This document shows positions 28,729 through 38,110 of a stretch of DNA of 38,110 bases, in pieces (position 1 is the first letter of the stretch; the number at the start of each line of letters is the position of its first letter). Below the pieces are notes generated by a model. It was not told where the DNA came from, did no database searches, and worked only from the letters and a program-made list of their open reading frames with translations. Source of the stretch: Aliivibrio sp. (GTDB lineage Bacteria; Pseudomonadota; Gammaproteobacteria; Enterobacterales; Vibrionaceae); the NCBI GenBank assembly GCA_024206155.1, contig JAAGZR010000301.1:1-38110 (forward strand), in the 5' to 3' direction. Both the position numbers and the translations under genes were made by a program.

Positions 28729-29307
28729 GTGGCTCAAATGTACTTTTATTACTCAGCAATGAATGCGGGTAAATCAACGACACTTCTTCAATCGTCTTTT
28801 AATTATCAAGAGCGAGGTATGAATCCTGCTATTTTTACCGCAGCGATTGATGACCGTTACGGTGTGGGTAAAGTAAGCTCTCGTATTGGTCTAGATGCTG
28901 ATGCGCATTTATTTAATACTGATATGAATTTATTTGAAGCAATTAAAACGCTTCATGACAAAGAGAAACTTCATTGTGTGTTAATCGATGAATGCCAATT
29001 CCTAACGAAAGAGCAGGTTTATCAATTGACTGAAGTCGTGGATAAATTAGATATTCCAGCATTGTGTTATGGTTTAAGAACGGACTTTTTAGGTGAGTTG
29101 TTTGAAGGTAGTAAATACTTATTGTCTTGGGCAGATAAATTAGTAGAGTTAAAAACGATTTGCCATTGTGGGCGTAAAGCAAACATGGTTATTCGTACTG
29201 ATGAGCATGGAGTTGCTATTGCTGATGGCGATCAGGTTGCTATTGGTGGTAATGAATTGTATGTATCAGTTTGCCGTTTGCATTATAAAGAAGCGCTAGG
29301 TAAGTGA
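28729..29307 (+). CDS. tdk: Thymidine kinase
   Basis: 192 aa from [42 protein letters not shown]. Confidence 0.96.
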   Translation: MAQMYFYYSAMNAGKSTTLLQSSFNYQERGMNPAIFTAAIDDRYGVGKVSSRIGLDADAHLFNTDMNLFEAIKTLHDKEKLHCVLIDECQFLTKEQVYQLTEVVDKLDIPALCYGLRTDFLGELFEGSKYLLSWADKLVELKTICHCGRKANMVIRTDEHGVAIADGDQVAIGGNELYVSVCRLHYKEALGK

Positions 29308-29335
29308 AGTTTATTTAAGTAATTTTATTGTTTTG

Positions 29336-29378
29336 AAAACAAAGACCAAGCTCAGATGAATGAACTTGGTCTTTTTAT
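29336..29378. terminator. Bidirectional terminator between tdk and the chitinase gene
   Basis: AAAGACCAAG ... CTTGGTCTTTTTATT with an A-rich left flank. Confidence 0.85.
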
Positions 29379-29402
29379 TATTTACAAGGTTAATGTCGAG
29401 GA

Positions 29403-31940
29403 TTAGTTACAAGTAGAAATACCCACTTCTTTCCATACTCCCCACTTACCAGATTTTGATGGTTCATCACCTTTTGTCCACCATTTCGCTTCCCATACTT
29501 TACCTGCTTGTGATACTTGATCACCACCAGTATAAACTGCTGAAGCATCCCATGTGCTATCACAAGTTAATGGTGGATCACCAGCATCTTTCAGAACAGT
29601 TACGGTAACATTTGAAGTATTTGATGCTTGATCATCATTTACTGTTACAGAGAAAGTGAAAGGCGTATCTACAGTATAAGAGCCTGCTGTAAAGGTTACT
29701 TGAGAACCAACAACAGTAGCATCGATACCAGTAGGGATTACCCATGAATAAGTTAATGGGTCATTGTCTGCGTCAGTTGATGTTGATGCATCAAGAGTAA
29801 CAACATCGCCTTTGTTTACCGATGTTGGAGCAACGATAGCAGCTACAGGTGCGGTGTTTACCGGCCCTGTATCTTCTACAGTTACTGACACTGCTACTGA
29901 ATCAGCTGCAATTGCACCTTTATCATCTGTGACGGTCAGCGTGAACTGAAGCGTTTCAGATTGAGTAAAGGCATCTGTTGCAAAACTCGGATTTATTGAA
30001 TCAGCACCAGTTAATGTCACTTTTGGCCCAGAGGTTTGTGTCCATGCATAAGAAACAATAGAACCGTCACTGTCAGAAGATAATGAACCGTCAAGTTGTA
30101 CAGCTGCAGGCGCAATAACTGAAATATCTACACCAGCTTTAGCTATAGGTTTTTTGTTTGCAGGAGGCGTAACCGTACCGTCGCCAGCAAGACCTTCTTG
30201 CATAGCATTTAGAATGTCACCATTATCCGCATCGATTTCCCATGCAAATAAACCACCTAAACCAAGTGAACGAACGTATTCACCTTTAGCAAGTACCGAT
30301 TGTTTATTATCATAAGTGATTAAGTCACCATTGCTTGGATCATAAGCGTAAGCAGCTTGAGCAATATCATCATAACCAACTTCAACACCTGCTTTATTTA
30401 CGTAATTAGTCACTACATCTTTATAATCAATTACGCCTGCTTCCCACGAACCTGCAACTTTACCGTTACCAACCCCTGTCATAGGATTTGTCGGATCAGT
30501 CATGCTGTCACGTGTAACACCAGTCCAGCCACGCGCATACATCGCAGCACCGACAACTAGCTTCTTAGCATCAACACCTTGAGCAAGTAGTAAGTCAATC
30601 GCGTTAGTGATTGTATAAGCTGGACCTTTACGTGGTTCGCCTTTATCATCAAGACCTGTACCATCACATTCGCCTTGAGACATATGTGTTCCACAGTTTA
30701 GCGCTGTTTGGTGACCTACAACGTTATTCCAACCGCCGTAGAAATCGTATGTCATTGCGAAGATATAATCCATGTACTGTGATGCAGCAGCGTAGTCAAC
30801 ATCTTCAATTTTGTCATAACCAGAACCAATTGCTGATGTTAATTCATAGCTTTTGCCTGTTTCTGCACTTAATTCATCAAGCATTGCTCTTAATTCTTGC
30901 ATTAAAGCAACGTAAGCAGGCCCGTCATTAACTGGATCACCACCGGTTGCACTTGCACCGTCACCACCAGGGAATTCCCAATCAATATCTACACCATCAT
31001 AAAATTTCCATGTTTTAAGGAATTGTTTAACTGACGCGACAAAAATATCTCGTTTGGATTTATCAACAAAGTCGTAGAAAGGGTCTGATAAAGTCCAACC
31101 GCCGATGGATGGAACAATTTTAAGATCTGGATAGCGTTGTTTCAGGGCCATCATCTGGCCATAAGTCCCTTTATAAGGCGTACTAAAAGAATGGCCTGAT
31201 TGAGGTTGTGGCATTTGAACTGCTGCCCATGGGTCATGAATAACGACTTCATAATCAGGCGTTCCAGCACAAGCGCGGTTCAAGGCTGCCAGGCTATTAC
31301 CATTTTCAATTTCACCTAAAGAAGGATTAGGACCACAGATAGGAACAAAACCATAAAGAATATGCGTTAGATTCTGTGCAGGAATTTGGTCAACGGCAAA
31401 TTTACGACCATAAACTCCCCATTCAACAAAATAAGCGCCAGAAACCATTCCATCAGGTGTAGTGTAATTTCCATTGGCAGGATCGACATTCATTGGTAGC
31501 GGATCTAAATGGCTACCATCAGTATCGGCAACAACAATTGCTTTGGCTGCACTGGTGCTACACTCTTCTGTTGCACCTGAACCATTACAAAGTTCTACCG
31601 TCATTTCATATTGACCACCCTGACGAACTTGTAGAACCGTAGAGGCTTTTTGTGAAGCAGAAGGAGAAACTGCTTGTTCATGAACAACAACGCCATTTAA
31701 TAACACGCGCCATTTTTCTGCAGATTCACCAGACCAGCGATCCCAAGTAACAGGGACTTCAGCAAAGTCTTTTACTGTGACAAGATTTTTATATGATGTT
31801 GCGGCTTGATCAACTTCAATAATGGCAAAATCGGTTTCCATCCAAGAGATAATCGCTTGGCCTGGTGTTGCAGCATGAGCTGGAATTGAGAGGGCAAGAG
31901 CAACTGCTCCAGAACAAATCCCCAATTTTTTCTTTAACAT
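29403..31940 (-). CDS. chiA: Secreted GH18 chitinase (ChiA-type) with PKD-like repeats and C-terminal CBM5/12-like domain
   Basis: Signal peptide (MLKKKLGICSGAVALALSIPAHAA), ChiA-N-like region, catalytic DGVDIDWEFPGG, PKD-like modules, C-terminal WDASAVYTGGDQVSQAGKVWEAKWWTKGDEPSKSGKWGVWKEV. Confidence 0.9.
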   Translation of the reverse strand: MLKKKLGICSGAVALALSIPAHAATPGQAIISWMETDFAIIEVDQAATSYKNLVTVKDFAEVPVTWDRWSGESAEKWRVLLNGVVVHEQAVSPSASQKASTVLQVRQGGQYEMTVELCNGSGATEECSTSAAKAIVVADTDGSHLDPLPMNVDPANGNYTTPDGMVSGAYFVEWGVYGRKFAVDQIPAQNLTHILYGFVPICGPNPSLGEIENGNSLAALNRACAGTPDYEVVIHDPWAAVQMPQPQSGHSFSTPYKGTYGQMMALKQRYPDLKIVPSIGGWTLSDPFYDFVDKSKRDIFVASVKQFLKTWKFYDGVDIDWEFPGGDGASATGGDPVNDGPAYVALMQELRAMLDELSAETGKSYELTSAIGSGYDKIEDVDYAAASQYMDYIFAMTYDFYGGWNNVVGHQTALNCGTHMSQGECDGTGLDDKGEPRKGPAYTITNAIDLLLAQGVDAKKLVVGAAMYARGWTGVTRDSMTDPTNPMTGVGNGKVAGSWEAGVIDYKDVVTNYVNKAGVEVGYDDIAQAAYAYDPSNGDLITYDNKQSVLAKGEYVRSLGLGGLFAWEIDADNGDILNAMQEGLAGDGTVTPPANKKPIAKAGVDISVIAPAAVQLDGSLSSDSDGSIVSYAWTQTSGPKVTLTGADSINPSFATDAFTQSETLQFTLTVTDDKGAIAADSVAVSVTVEDTGPVNTAPVAAIVAPTSVNKGDVVTLDASTSTDADNDPLTYSWVIPTGIDATVVGSQVTFTAGSYTVDTPFTFSVTVNDDQASNTSNVTVTVLKDAGDPPLTCDSTWDASAVYTGGDQVSQAGKVWEAKWWTKGDEPSKSGKWGVWKEVGISTCN

Positions 31941-32557
31941 AAATAACATCCTTGATAATAAAATCTAAAATGGATTGCTGCGAAAAATACCGCAGTACTA
32001 ATAAGCATTATTTATCTTTCATAAATTACCAGTTGGTTATAGCAGTTTGGCAGCAGCCTAAAATTATTGTAGAAGGTGATTTGTAAGTGATGATTTTTAT
32101 TGGGGGGTCTCTCTAAAATTTGATTCTAAGTGATTGCAATAATTTTTTATTGAGCATTCTGTTAATTAACTTCAGTGCCTGTTATGCGTATGTGGGATTT
32201 TGTGTTGTATTGGTTTAATTATATGGTTTTTTGTTGGTTTTTTGTTCTTTTTAATAGGTGTAAATTACGGTTATTAGTGATGGATTCCTTATTTTTATAG
32301 TTTTATATATATTAAATCTGAAAAGGGTTAATAAATTAGTTATTTATGCTTTTAAATATATTGTTTTGAAAAATTATTATGTGTTTTGTGACAAAAATGT
32401 GGCAAATTACTTCAATGATTGATAGTGTTGCCCACAATTCTTCGAAGAATTTAATCTTTTTTAGGCGTATTTAACGTTTTTTAGATTTAAATGATTGGCA
32501 AGTCGTTTTGCCCGAAGTATGTCATGGATGCAAAATAGAATGTATTGGAGTTAATGC

Positions 32558-34222
32558 ATGTATAAGAATAAAATTACACAAGCAATCTTGCTTGGTGGCC
32601 TGTCACTAACACTCGCTGGCTGTGGAGATAAACCTGCAGAGCAACCAGTGAAAGAAACAAAACCTGCTGAAAAATCAGTATCAACAGAAGTCGTTTACGC
32701 TGACGTTCAAGAACTGACTCGTGGTAACGGTACTGAAGTTGCAACGCTTGATCCTCATAAATCGCAAGGTGTTCCTGAATCGCACGTAATCCGTGATCTA
32801 CTAGAAGGTCTTGTAAACCAAGATGCTGACGGTAATACGATCCCTGGTGTGGCTGAAAGCTGGGAAACGACAGATAACAAAAATTTTGTTTTCCATTTAC
32901 GTAAAGACGCTAAATGGTCAAATGGCGATCCTGTAACAGCAGATGATTTTGTATACAGCTTCCAACGTGCTGTTGATCCTGCTACAGCATCTCCATACTC
33001 TTGGTATATGGAATATACTAAGATGGCGAACGCTAAAGATATCGTTGCGGGTAAAAAAGATAAGAGTGAGCTTGGCGTTAAAGCGATAGATGCAAATACG
33101 TTAGAGGTTCAACTTGATACTGCGGTTCCTTATTTTGTTAAAATGATGGGTCACACAACAGTTAAACCTGTGCATCAAGCAACTGTTGAAAAATTCGGTG
33201 ACCAGTGGACTAAGCCAGGCAATTTTGTTGGTAATGGTGCATTCGTTGTAAATAACTGGGTAGTTAATGAGCGTTTAGAATTAGTTCGTAATGAACAGTA
33301 TTGGGATAATGCCGATACCAAGTTAACTAAAGTTACTTTCCTTCCTATTGAGAACCAAGTTTCAGAAATGAATCGTTTTCTATCTGGTGAGCTAGATTTT
33401 ACGAATGAACTTCCAGTTGAACACTTCAAACGTCTGACAAAAGAAGAGCCAGAATCAGTTTCAGTGGTTGGCAGTCTATGTACTTATTACTACTCATTCA
33501 ATACTAAGAAAAAGCCATTTGATGATGTGCGTGTGCGTAAAGCAATATCTTACGCAATTGATCGCTCAATTGTTTCTGATGTGATCTTGGGTCAAGGTCA
33601 AAAACCTGCCTATTTCTTAACGCCTGAAATTACTGCTGGCTTTAATCCTGAGCTTCCTGCTTACGGTAAGATGACGCAAGATGAGCGTAATGCTGAAGCA
33701 AAACGTTTATTAGCAGAAGCAGGTTTCGGTCCTGAAAACCCACTGAAATTTACACTTCTATATAATACATCTGAAAACCATAAGAAAATTGCGGTTGCCG
33801 CTGGTTCTATGTGGAAGAAGACACTAGGTCTGGAAGTTGTTTTAGAAAACCAAGAGTGGAAAACTTACCTTGACTCAAAAGACCAAGGTCAATTTGAAGT
33901 TGCCCGTGCCGGCTGGTGTGGTGATTATAATGAAGCGTCTTCTTTCTTAACATTAATGGTAAGTAAGAACACAACGGGTGGCCAACACTACGGAAGTGCT
34001 GAATACGATGCATTGATTGAAAAAGCTTTAGCATCCACTTCAGAAGAAGAGCGTACTGCTATTTATCTTCAAGCTGAGCAGTTACTAGCTAAAGATATGC
34101 CAATTGCACCTATCTATCAGTATGTTAAATCTCGTTTATTATCCCCAGAAGTAGGTGGTTTCCCAACAGGAAATGCGGAAGAGAAAATCTACTCGAAAGA
34201 CCTATATATTAAAGCTAAGTAA
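32558..34222 (+). CDS. oppA: Oligopeptide ABC transporter substrate-binding protein (family 5), with lipobox
   Basis: 554 aa; GTEVATLDPHKSQGVPESHVIRDLLEGL, WSNGDPVTADDFVYSFQRAVDP, GWCGDYNEASSFL; N-terminal LSLTLAGC. Confidence 0.9.
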   Translation: MYKNKITQAILLGGLSLTLAGCGDKPAEQPVKETKPAEKSVSTEVVYADVQELTRGNGTEVATLDPHKSQGVPESHVIRDLLEGLVNQDADGNTIPGVAESWETTDNKNFVFHLRKDAKWSNGDPVTADDFVYSFQRAVDPATASPYSWYMEYTKMANAKDIVAGKKDKSELGVKAIDANTLEVQLDTAVPYFVKMMGHTTVKPVHQATVEKFGDQWTKPGNFVGNGAFVVNNWVVNERLELVRNEQYWDNADTKLTKVTFLPIENQVSEMNRFLSGELDFTNELPVEHFKRLTKEEPESVSVVGSLCTYYYSFNTKKKPFDDVRVRKAISYAIDRSIVSDVILGQGQKPAYFLTPEITAGFNPELPAYGKMTQDERNAEAKRLLAEAGFGPENPLKFTLLYNTSENHKKIAVAAGSMWKKTLGLEVVLENQEWKTYLDSKDQGQFEVARAGWCGDYNEASSFLTLMVSKNTTGGQHYGSAEYDALIEKALASTSEEERTAIYLQAEQLLAKDMPIAPIYQYVKSRLLSPEVGGFPTGNAEEKIYSKDLYIKAK

Positions 34223-34248
34223 TCATTAGCAAATAAAACTATAAAAAA

Positions 34249-34280
34249 AGCCGCTGCATGCAAAATTGCGTGTAGTGGCT
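34249..34280 (+). promoter_or_regulatory. Intercistronic RNA hairpin between oppA and oppB
   Basis: AGCCGCTGCATGCA-aaat-TGCGTGTAGTGGCT: 14-bp stem with 3 G-U wobbles; no terminator T-run. Confidence 0.65.
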
Positions 34281-34327
34281 AGATCCACCTTTATTTTATT
34301 TTTTGTCACAGACTGGAAGAGTGAATT

Positions 34328-35248
34328 ATGTTTCAATTCATTATCAAACGGATTCTTGAAGCAATCCCAACTATGTTGGTTTTGATCACTATCTCATTTT
34401 TCTTAATGAGATTTGCCCCTGGTAACCCATTTTCTACTGAGCGCCCACTTCCGCCTGAAGTAATGGCGAACATCAATGCAAAGTATGGTTTAGATAAGCC
34501 TGTCTTTGAACAATACACGACGTATCTTGGAAACATTCTGCAAGGTGATTTCGGGCCATCATTTAAATACCAAGATTACACAGTTAATGAGTTAGTTGAA
34601 GCTGCGTTACCTGTATCTGCAAAAGTGGGTTTCTTTGCCTTTATCTTTACCGTTGTACTTGGAGTGTCTATTGGTACCTTAGCTGCGTTAAGGCAAAATA
34701 CCTGGCTCGACTACAGTATCATGTCCACAGCCATGGTGGGGGTAGTAATGCCATCCTTTGTGTTAGCACCAGCCCTTATTTATTTATTCTCTATTGAGCT
34801 TGGTTGGTTCCCTGCAGGTGGCTGGCATGATGGTTCATTCAAATACATGTTTTTACCAATCTTGGGGATGTCATTTCTTTACGTTGCAACCTTCGCACGT
34901 ATTACCCGCGGTAGCATGATTGAAACGCTTAACAGTAACTTTATCCGTACGGCTCGTGCAAAAGGGCTAAGCTACCGCTATATCGTTCTAAAACATGCGT
35001 TAAAGCCAGCAATGTTGCCTGTTGTTTCTTATATGGGTCCTGCGTTTGTAGGTATTATTACCGGCTCAGTAGTTATCGAAACTATTTTTGGTCTACCTGG
35101 CATTGGCAAGTTATTTGTAAACGCAGCATTTAACCGTGATTATTCGCTAGTAATGGGGGTGACTATTTTAATTGGTTTCCTATTTATCTTATTCAACGCC
35201 ATTGTTGATGTATTACTAGCAGTAATTGACCCGAAAATTCGTTATTAA
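34328..35248 (+). CDS. oppB: Oligopeptide ABC transporter permease OppB
   Basis: 306 aa; ITISFFLMRFAPGNPF, ITRGSMIETLNSNFIRTARAKGLSYRYIVLKHALKPAMLP. Confidence 0.95.
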   Translation: MFQFIIKRILEAIPTMLVLITISFFLMRFAPGNPFSTERPLPPEVMANINAKYGLDKPVFEQYTTYLGNILQGDFGPSFKYQDYTVNELVEAALPVSAKVGFFAFIFTVVLGVSIGTLAALRQNTWLDYSIMSTAMVGVVMPSFVLAPALIYLFSIELGWFPAGGWHDGSFKYMFLPILGMSFLYVATFARITRGSMIETLNSNFIRTARAKGLSYRYIVLKHALKPAMLPVVSYMGPAFVGIITGSVVIETIFGLPGIGKLFVNAAFNRDYSLVMGVTILIGFLFILFNAIVDVLLAVIDPKIRY

Positions 35249-35262
35249 TAGGGGACGGACGT

Positions 35263-36165
35263 ATGTTAACGAAAAAAGAAAATTTAGAAGCGATCGAATC
35301 ATTCTCAGAAAATCTTGAGATTGAAGGACGTAGTTTATGGCAGGATGCTCGCCTTCGTTTTATGCGAAACAAAGCAGCAATGATCAGCCTTTGTGTACTT
35401 ACAGTAATGACTCTTGCCGTGATTTTTTTACCAATGTTCAGTCAGTACGCTTATGACGATACCGATTGGTATGCACTGCACGAAGCCCCAAGCGCAGCTC
35501 ACCTTTTTGGCACGGATAGCTTAGGTCGTGACTTATTTGTTCGTACTCTTGTTGGTGGTCGAATTTCATTAATGGTTGGTATTCTAGGCGCATTTGTTGC
35601 GGTACTTATTGGTACGCTTTATGGTGCAACGTCAGGATTTGTTGGCGGTAAAGTCGACCGTATTATGATGCGTTTTATTGAAATTTTATACGCGGTTCCA
35701 TTTATGTTCCTAGTAATCGTTCTAGTTACATTTTTTGGTCGCAACATCGTACTTATCTTTGTTGCTATCGGTGCGATTGCTTGGCTAGATATGGCTCGTA
35801 TCGTTCGAGGTCAGACACTGAGTTTACGCAGCAAAGAGTTTATCGAAGCGGCACACGTGTGTGGTGTGAGTAAGTGGGGTATCATCACTCGCCATATCGT
35901 ACCAAACGTATTAGGTATTGTTGCTGTTTATTCAACATTGCTAATTCCAAGTATGATCTTAACTGAATCTTTCTTATCTTTCCTAGGTCTAGGCGTTCAA
36001 GAGCCGATGACAAGTTGGGGTGCCTTACTTCAAGAGGGCTCTCAAACAATGGAAGTTGCAATTTGGCAGTTAACTTTCCCCGCTTTATTTATGGTCGTTA
36101 CCTTGTTCTGCTTTAACTATGTGGGTGATGGTTTACGTGATGCGCTGGATCCAAAAGACAGATAA
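35263..36165 (+). CDS. oppC: Oligopeptide ABC transporter permease OppC
   Basis: 300 aa; HLFGTDSLGRDLFVRTLVGGRISLMVG, MARIVRGQTLSLRSKEFIEAAHVCGVSKWGIITRHIVPN. Confidence 0.95.
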   Translation: MLTKKENLEAIESFSENLEIEGRSLWQDARLRFMRNKAAMISLCVLTVMTLAVIFLPMFSQYAYDDTDWYALHEAPSAAHLFGTDSLGRDLFVRTLVGGRISLMVGILGAFVAVLIGTLYGATSGFVGGKVDRIMMRFIEILYAVPFMFLVIVLVTFFGRNIVLIFVAIGAIAWLDMARIVRGQTLSLRSKEFIEAAHVCGVSKWGIITRHIVPNVLGIVAVYSTLLIPSMILTESFLSFLGLGVQEPMTSWGALLQEGSQTMEVAIWQLTFPALFMVVTLFCFNYVGDGLRDALDPKDR

Positions 36166-36215
36166 CTCTCTGTGTGGACAGTTAATTATTAAACAAATTT
36201 GAGCAGGAAAGAATT

Positions 36216-37181
36216 ATGAGTTTATTAGATGTAAAAGATCTGCGTGTAGAGTTTACAACTCAAGATGGTAACGTAACCGCAGTAAACGATTTAAACTTCT
36301 CACTTCAACAAGGTGAGACATTAGGCATTGTAGGTGAATCAGGCTCTGGTAAGTCACAGACAGTATTTGCACTAATGGGTCTATTAGCTAAAAACGGTAT
36401 TATTACGGGTAGTGCAAAGTTTGAAGGCAAAGAAATTCTTAACCTTCCTGAAAAAGAGCTAAACAGTATTCGTGCTGAACAGATGGCGATGATTTTCCAA
36501 GATCCAATGACATCGCTTAATCCATACATGAAAGTTAGCGATCAGCTAATGGAAGTATTGATGCTGCATAAAGGTATGGGTAAAGCAGAAGCATTTGAAG
36601 AATCAGTTCGTATGTTAGAAGCGGTTAAAATACCAGAAGCTCGTAAGCGTATTACAATGTATCCGCATGAGTTTTCAGGTGGTATGCGTCAACGTGTAAT
36701 GATTGCGATGGCATTATTATGTCGCCCTAAGCTACTTATTGCGGATGAACCAACAACAGCATTAGATGTAACGATCCAAGCACAAATTATGCAATTATTG
36801 AATGAACTAAAAAGTGAATTTAATACCGCGATCATTATGATTACTCATGACTTAGGTGTGGTTGCAGGCTCGTGTGATAAAGTATTGGTGATGTACGCAG
36901 GTCGTACAATGGAATATGGTTCAGTGAATGAAATTTTTTATGAACCAAGCCACCCATACGCAGAAGGTTTACTAAAAGCGATTCCTCGTTTAGATCAAGA
37001 AGGTGAGATTTTACCAACTATCCCAGGTAACCCACCAAACTTGCTTCGTTTACCTACAGGGTGCCCTTATCAAGAGCGTTGCCATCGTGTAATGGACCGT
37101 TGTAAGCAAGAAGCTCCGATCCTGCAACCATTTGCAGCTGGTCGTTTACGTGCTTGTTTTTCTGATCAGGAGACGTGGTAA
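36216..37181 (+). CDS. oppD: Oligopeptide ABC transporter ATPase OppD
   Basis: 321 aa; [58 protein letters not shown]-terminal [14 protein letters not shown]. Confidence 0.95.
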   Translation: MSLLDVKDLRVEFTTQDGNVTAVNDLNFSLQQGETLGIVGESGSGKSQTVFALMGLLAKNGIITGSAKFEGKEILNLPEKELNSIRAEQMAMIFQDPMTSLNPYMKVSDQLMEVLMLHKGMGKAEAFEESVRMLEAVKIPEARKRITMYPHEFSGGMRQRVMIAMALLCRPKLLIADEPTTALDVTIQAQIMQLLNELKSEFNTAIIMITHDLGVVAGSCDKVLVMYAGRTMEYGSVNEIFYEPSHPYAEGLLKAIPRLDQEGEILPTIPGNPPNLLRLPTGCPYQERCHRVMDRCKQEAPILQPFAAGRLRACFSDQETW

Positions 37182-38110
37182 TGTCAGCAGGTAAAAAATT
37201 AATATTAGATATAAAGAACTTAAAAGTTCACTTTAGCATTGCATCAAAGTCAGTATGGCCTTGGGCTAAACCTGCAAATTTAAAAGCGGTAGATGGTGTT
37301 AACGTTCGTTTATATGAAGGCGAAACACTGGGTGTGGTAGGTGAATCTGGTTGTGGTAAATCAACCTTTGCCCGTGCAATTATCGGTTTGGTAGAAGCAA
37401 CAGAGGGCGAAGTAGTTTGGCTAGGTGAAGATTTAACCAAATTAGATGACGAGCCTTTGCGCCAAAAGCGTAAAGAGATCCAAATGATTTTCCAAGATCC
37501 ATTGGCATCATTGAATCCTCGTATGACGGTAGGGGATATTATTGCTGAGCCTTTGCAGACTTTCTATCCAAAACTGACAAAAGAGGAAGTGAAAGATAGA
37601 GTAAAAGAAATGATGGCAAAGGTAGGGTTATTACCAAACGTAATCAACCGTTATCCTCATGAATTCTCTGGTGGTCAGTGTCAGCGTATCGGTATTGCTC
37701 GCGCACTAATTCTAAAGCCTAAAATGATCATCTGTGATGAGCCTGTATCTGCACTGGATGTATCGATTCAAGCACAGGTAGTAAACCTACTTAAAGAGTT
37801 GCAAAAAGAGCTTGGCTTAAGTTTAGTCTTTATTGCCCACGATTTATCTGTCGTTAAGCATATCTCAGATCGCGTATTGGTTATGTATTTGGGCAATGAA
37901 GTAGAGTTGGGCGAGTCGGATGCGTTGTTTAGTGATCCTAAGCACCCATACACTAAAGCACTTATGTCTGCGGTTCCAATTCCAGATCCAAAGCTTGAGA
38001 GAGCAAAAGTGATTGAGATGCTAGAGGGAGATTTACCTTCACCTATCAATCCACCATCTGGTTGTGTATTCCGTACGCGTTGCCCACAAGCCACTGACGC
38101 ATGTGCGCAA
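37181..38110 (+). CDS. oppF: Oligopeptide ABC transporter ATPase OppF, truncated by the window end
   Basis: Starts in a TAATG overlap with the oppD stop; open to the window edge ([20 protein letters not shown]...GESGCGKSTFARAIIGLVEA...FSGGQCQRIGIARALILKPKMIICDEPVSALDVSIQAQVV). Not in the supplied ORF track because it has no stop. Confidence 0.93.
   Translation, partial: MSAGKKLILDIKNLKVHFSIASKSVWPWAKPANLKAVDGVNVRLYEGETLGVVGESGCGKSTFARAIIGLVEATEGEVVWLGEDLTKLDDEPLRQKRKEIQMIFQDPLASLNPRMTVGDIIAEPLQTFYPKLTKEEVKDRVKEMMAKVGLLPNVINRYPHEFSGGQCQRIGIARALILKPKMIICDEPVSALDVSIQAQVVNLLKELQKELGLSLVFIAHDLSVVKHISDRVLVMYLGNEVELGESDALFSDPKHPYTKALMSAVPIPDPKLERAKVIEMLEGDLPSPINPPSGCVFRTRCPQATDACAQ

Noticed and set aside
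30611-30931. 106-aa plus-strand ORF inside the chitinase gene
   Set aside because: Antisense shadow of GH18 domain codons; no initiation context or recognisable domain.
32497-32512. GGCAA/TTGCC mini-hairpin in the oppA leader, considered as a riboswitch or GcvB-type target
   Set aside because: Only a 5-bp stem; no CA-rich GcvB-type target sequence and no riboswitch-like conserved core that I can recognise.
37768-38094. 108-aa minus-strand ORF near the window end
   Set aside because: Antisense to the oppF frame, which is open to the window edge and has clear ABC motifs.
1-38110. CRISPR arrays, tRNA/rRNA genes, prophage, defence or toxin-antitoxin modules
   Set aside because: No spaced direct repeats, no tRNA/rRNA-like sequence noticed, and all sizeable ORFs on both strands are explained by core metabolism, regulation or transport genes.

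Overview
The window is a gammaproteobacterial chromosome segment, most likely Vibrionaceae and Aliivibrio/Vibrio-like judging by gene content, AT-richness and protein style. It is mainly core metabolism and transport. Gene order: carboxynorspermidine dehydrogenase (3' end)-nspC; an ACT-domain GcvR-like protein; yccS-family FUSC protein; helD; mgsA; torT/torS; DUF2057 (YccT-like); pstSCAB; an MCP; moeA-moeB; folE; cls; an NSS-family Na+ symporter; YchJ-like; EAL-HDOD; lpxH; ppiB; cysS; tdk; a GH18 chitinase; oppABCDF (oppF cut by the window edge). I found no CRISPR array, prophage, tRNA/rRNA, transposase, toxin-antitoxin or recognisable defence system, and no strong candidate for a wholly new multi-gene system. 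The useful signals are intergenic: a perfect FNR-type box before the ACT-domain gene, TyrR-like boxes before the NSS transporter, an 11-bp-periodic Pho-box array before pstS, intra-operon hairpins (pstS|pstC, oppA|oppB, ppiB|lpxH), and a ~166-bp MITE-like element with ~20-bp terminal inverted repeats. All calls come from reading sequence and translations; no searches were run.
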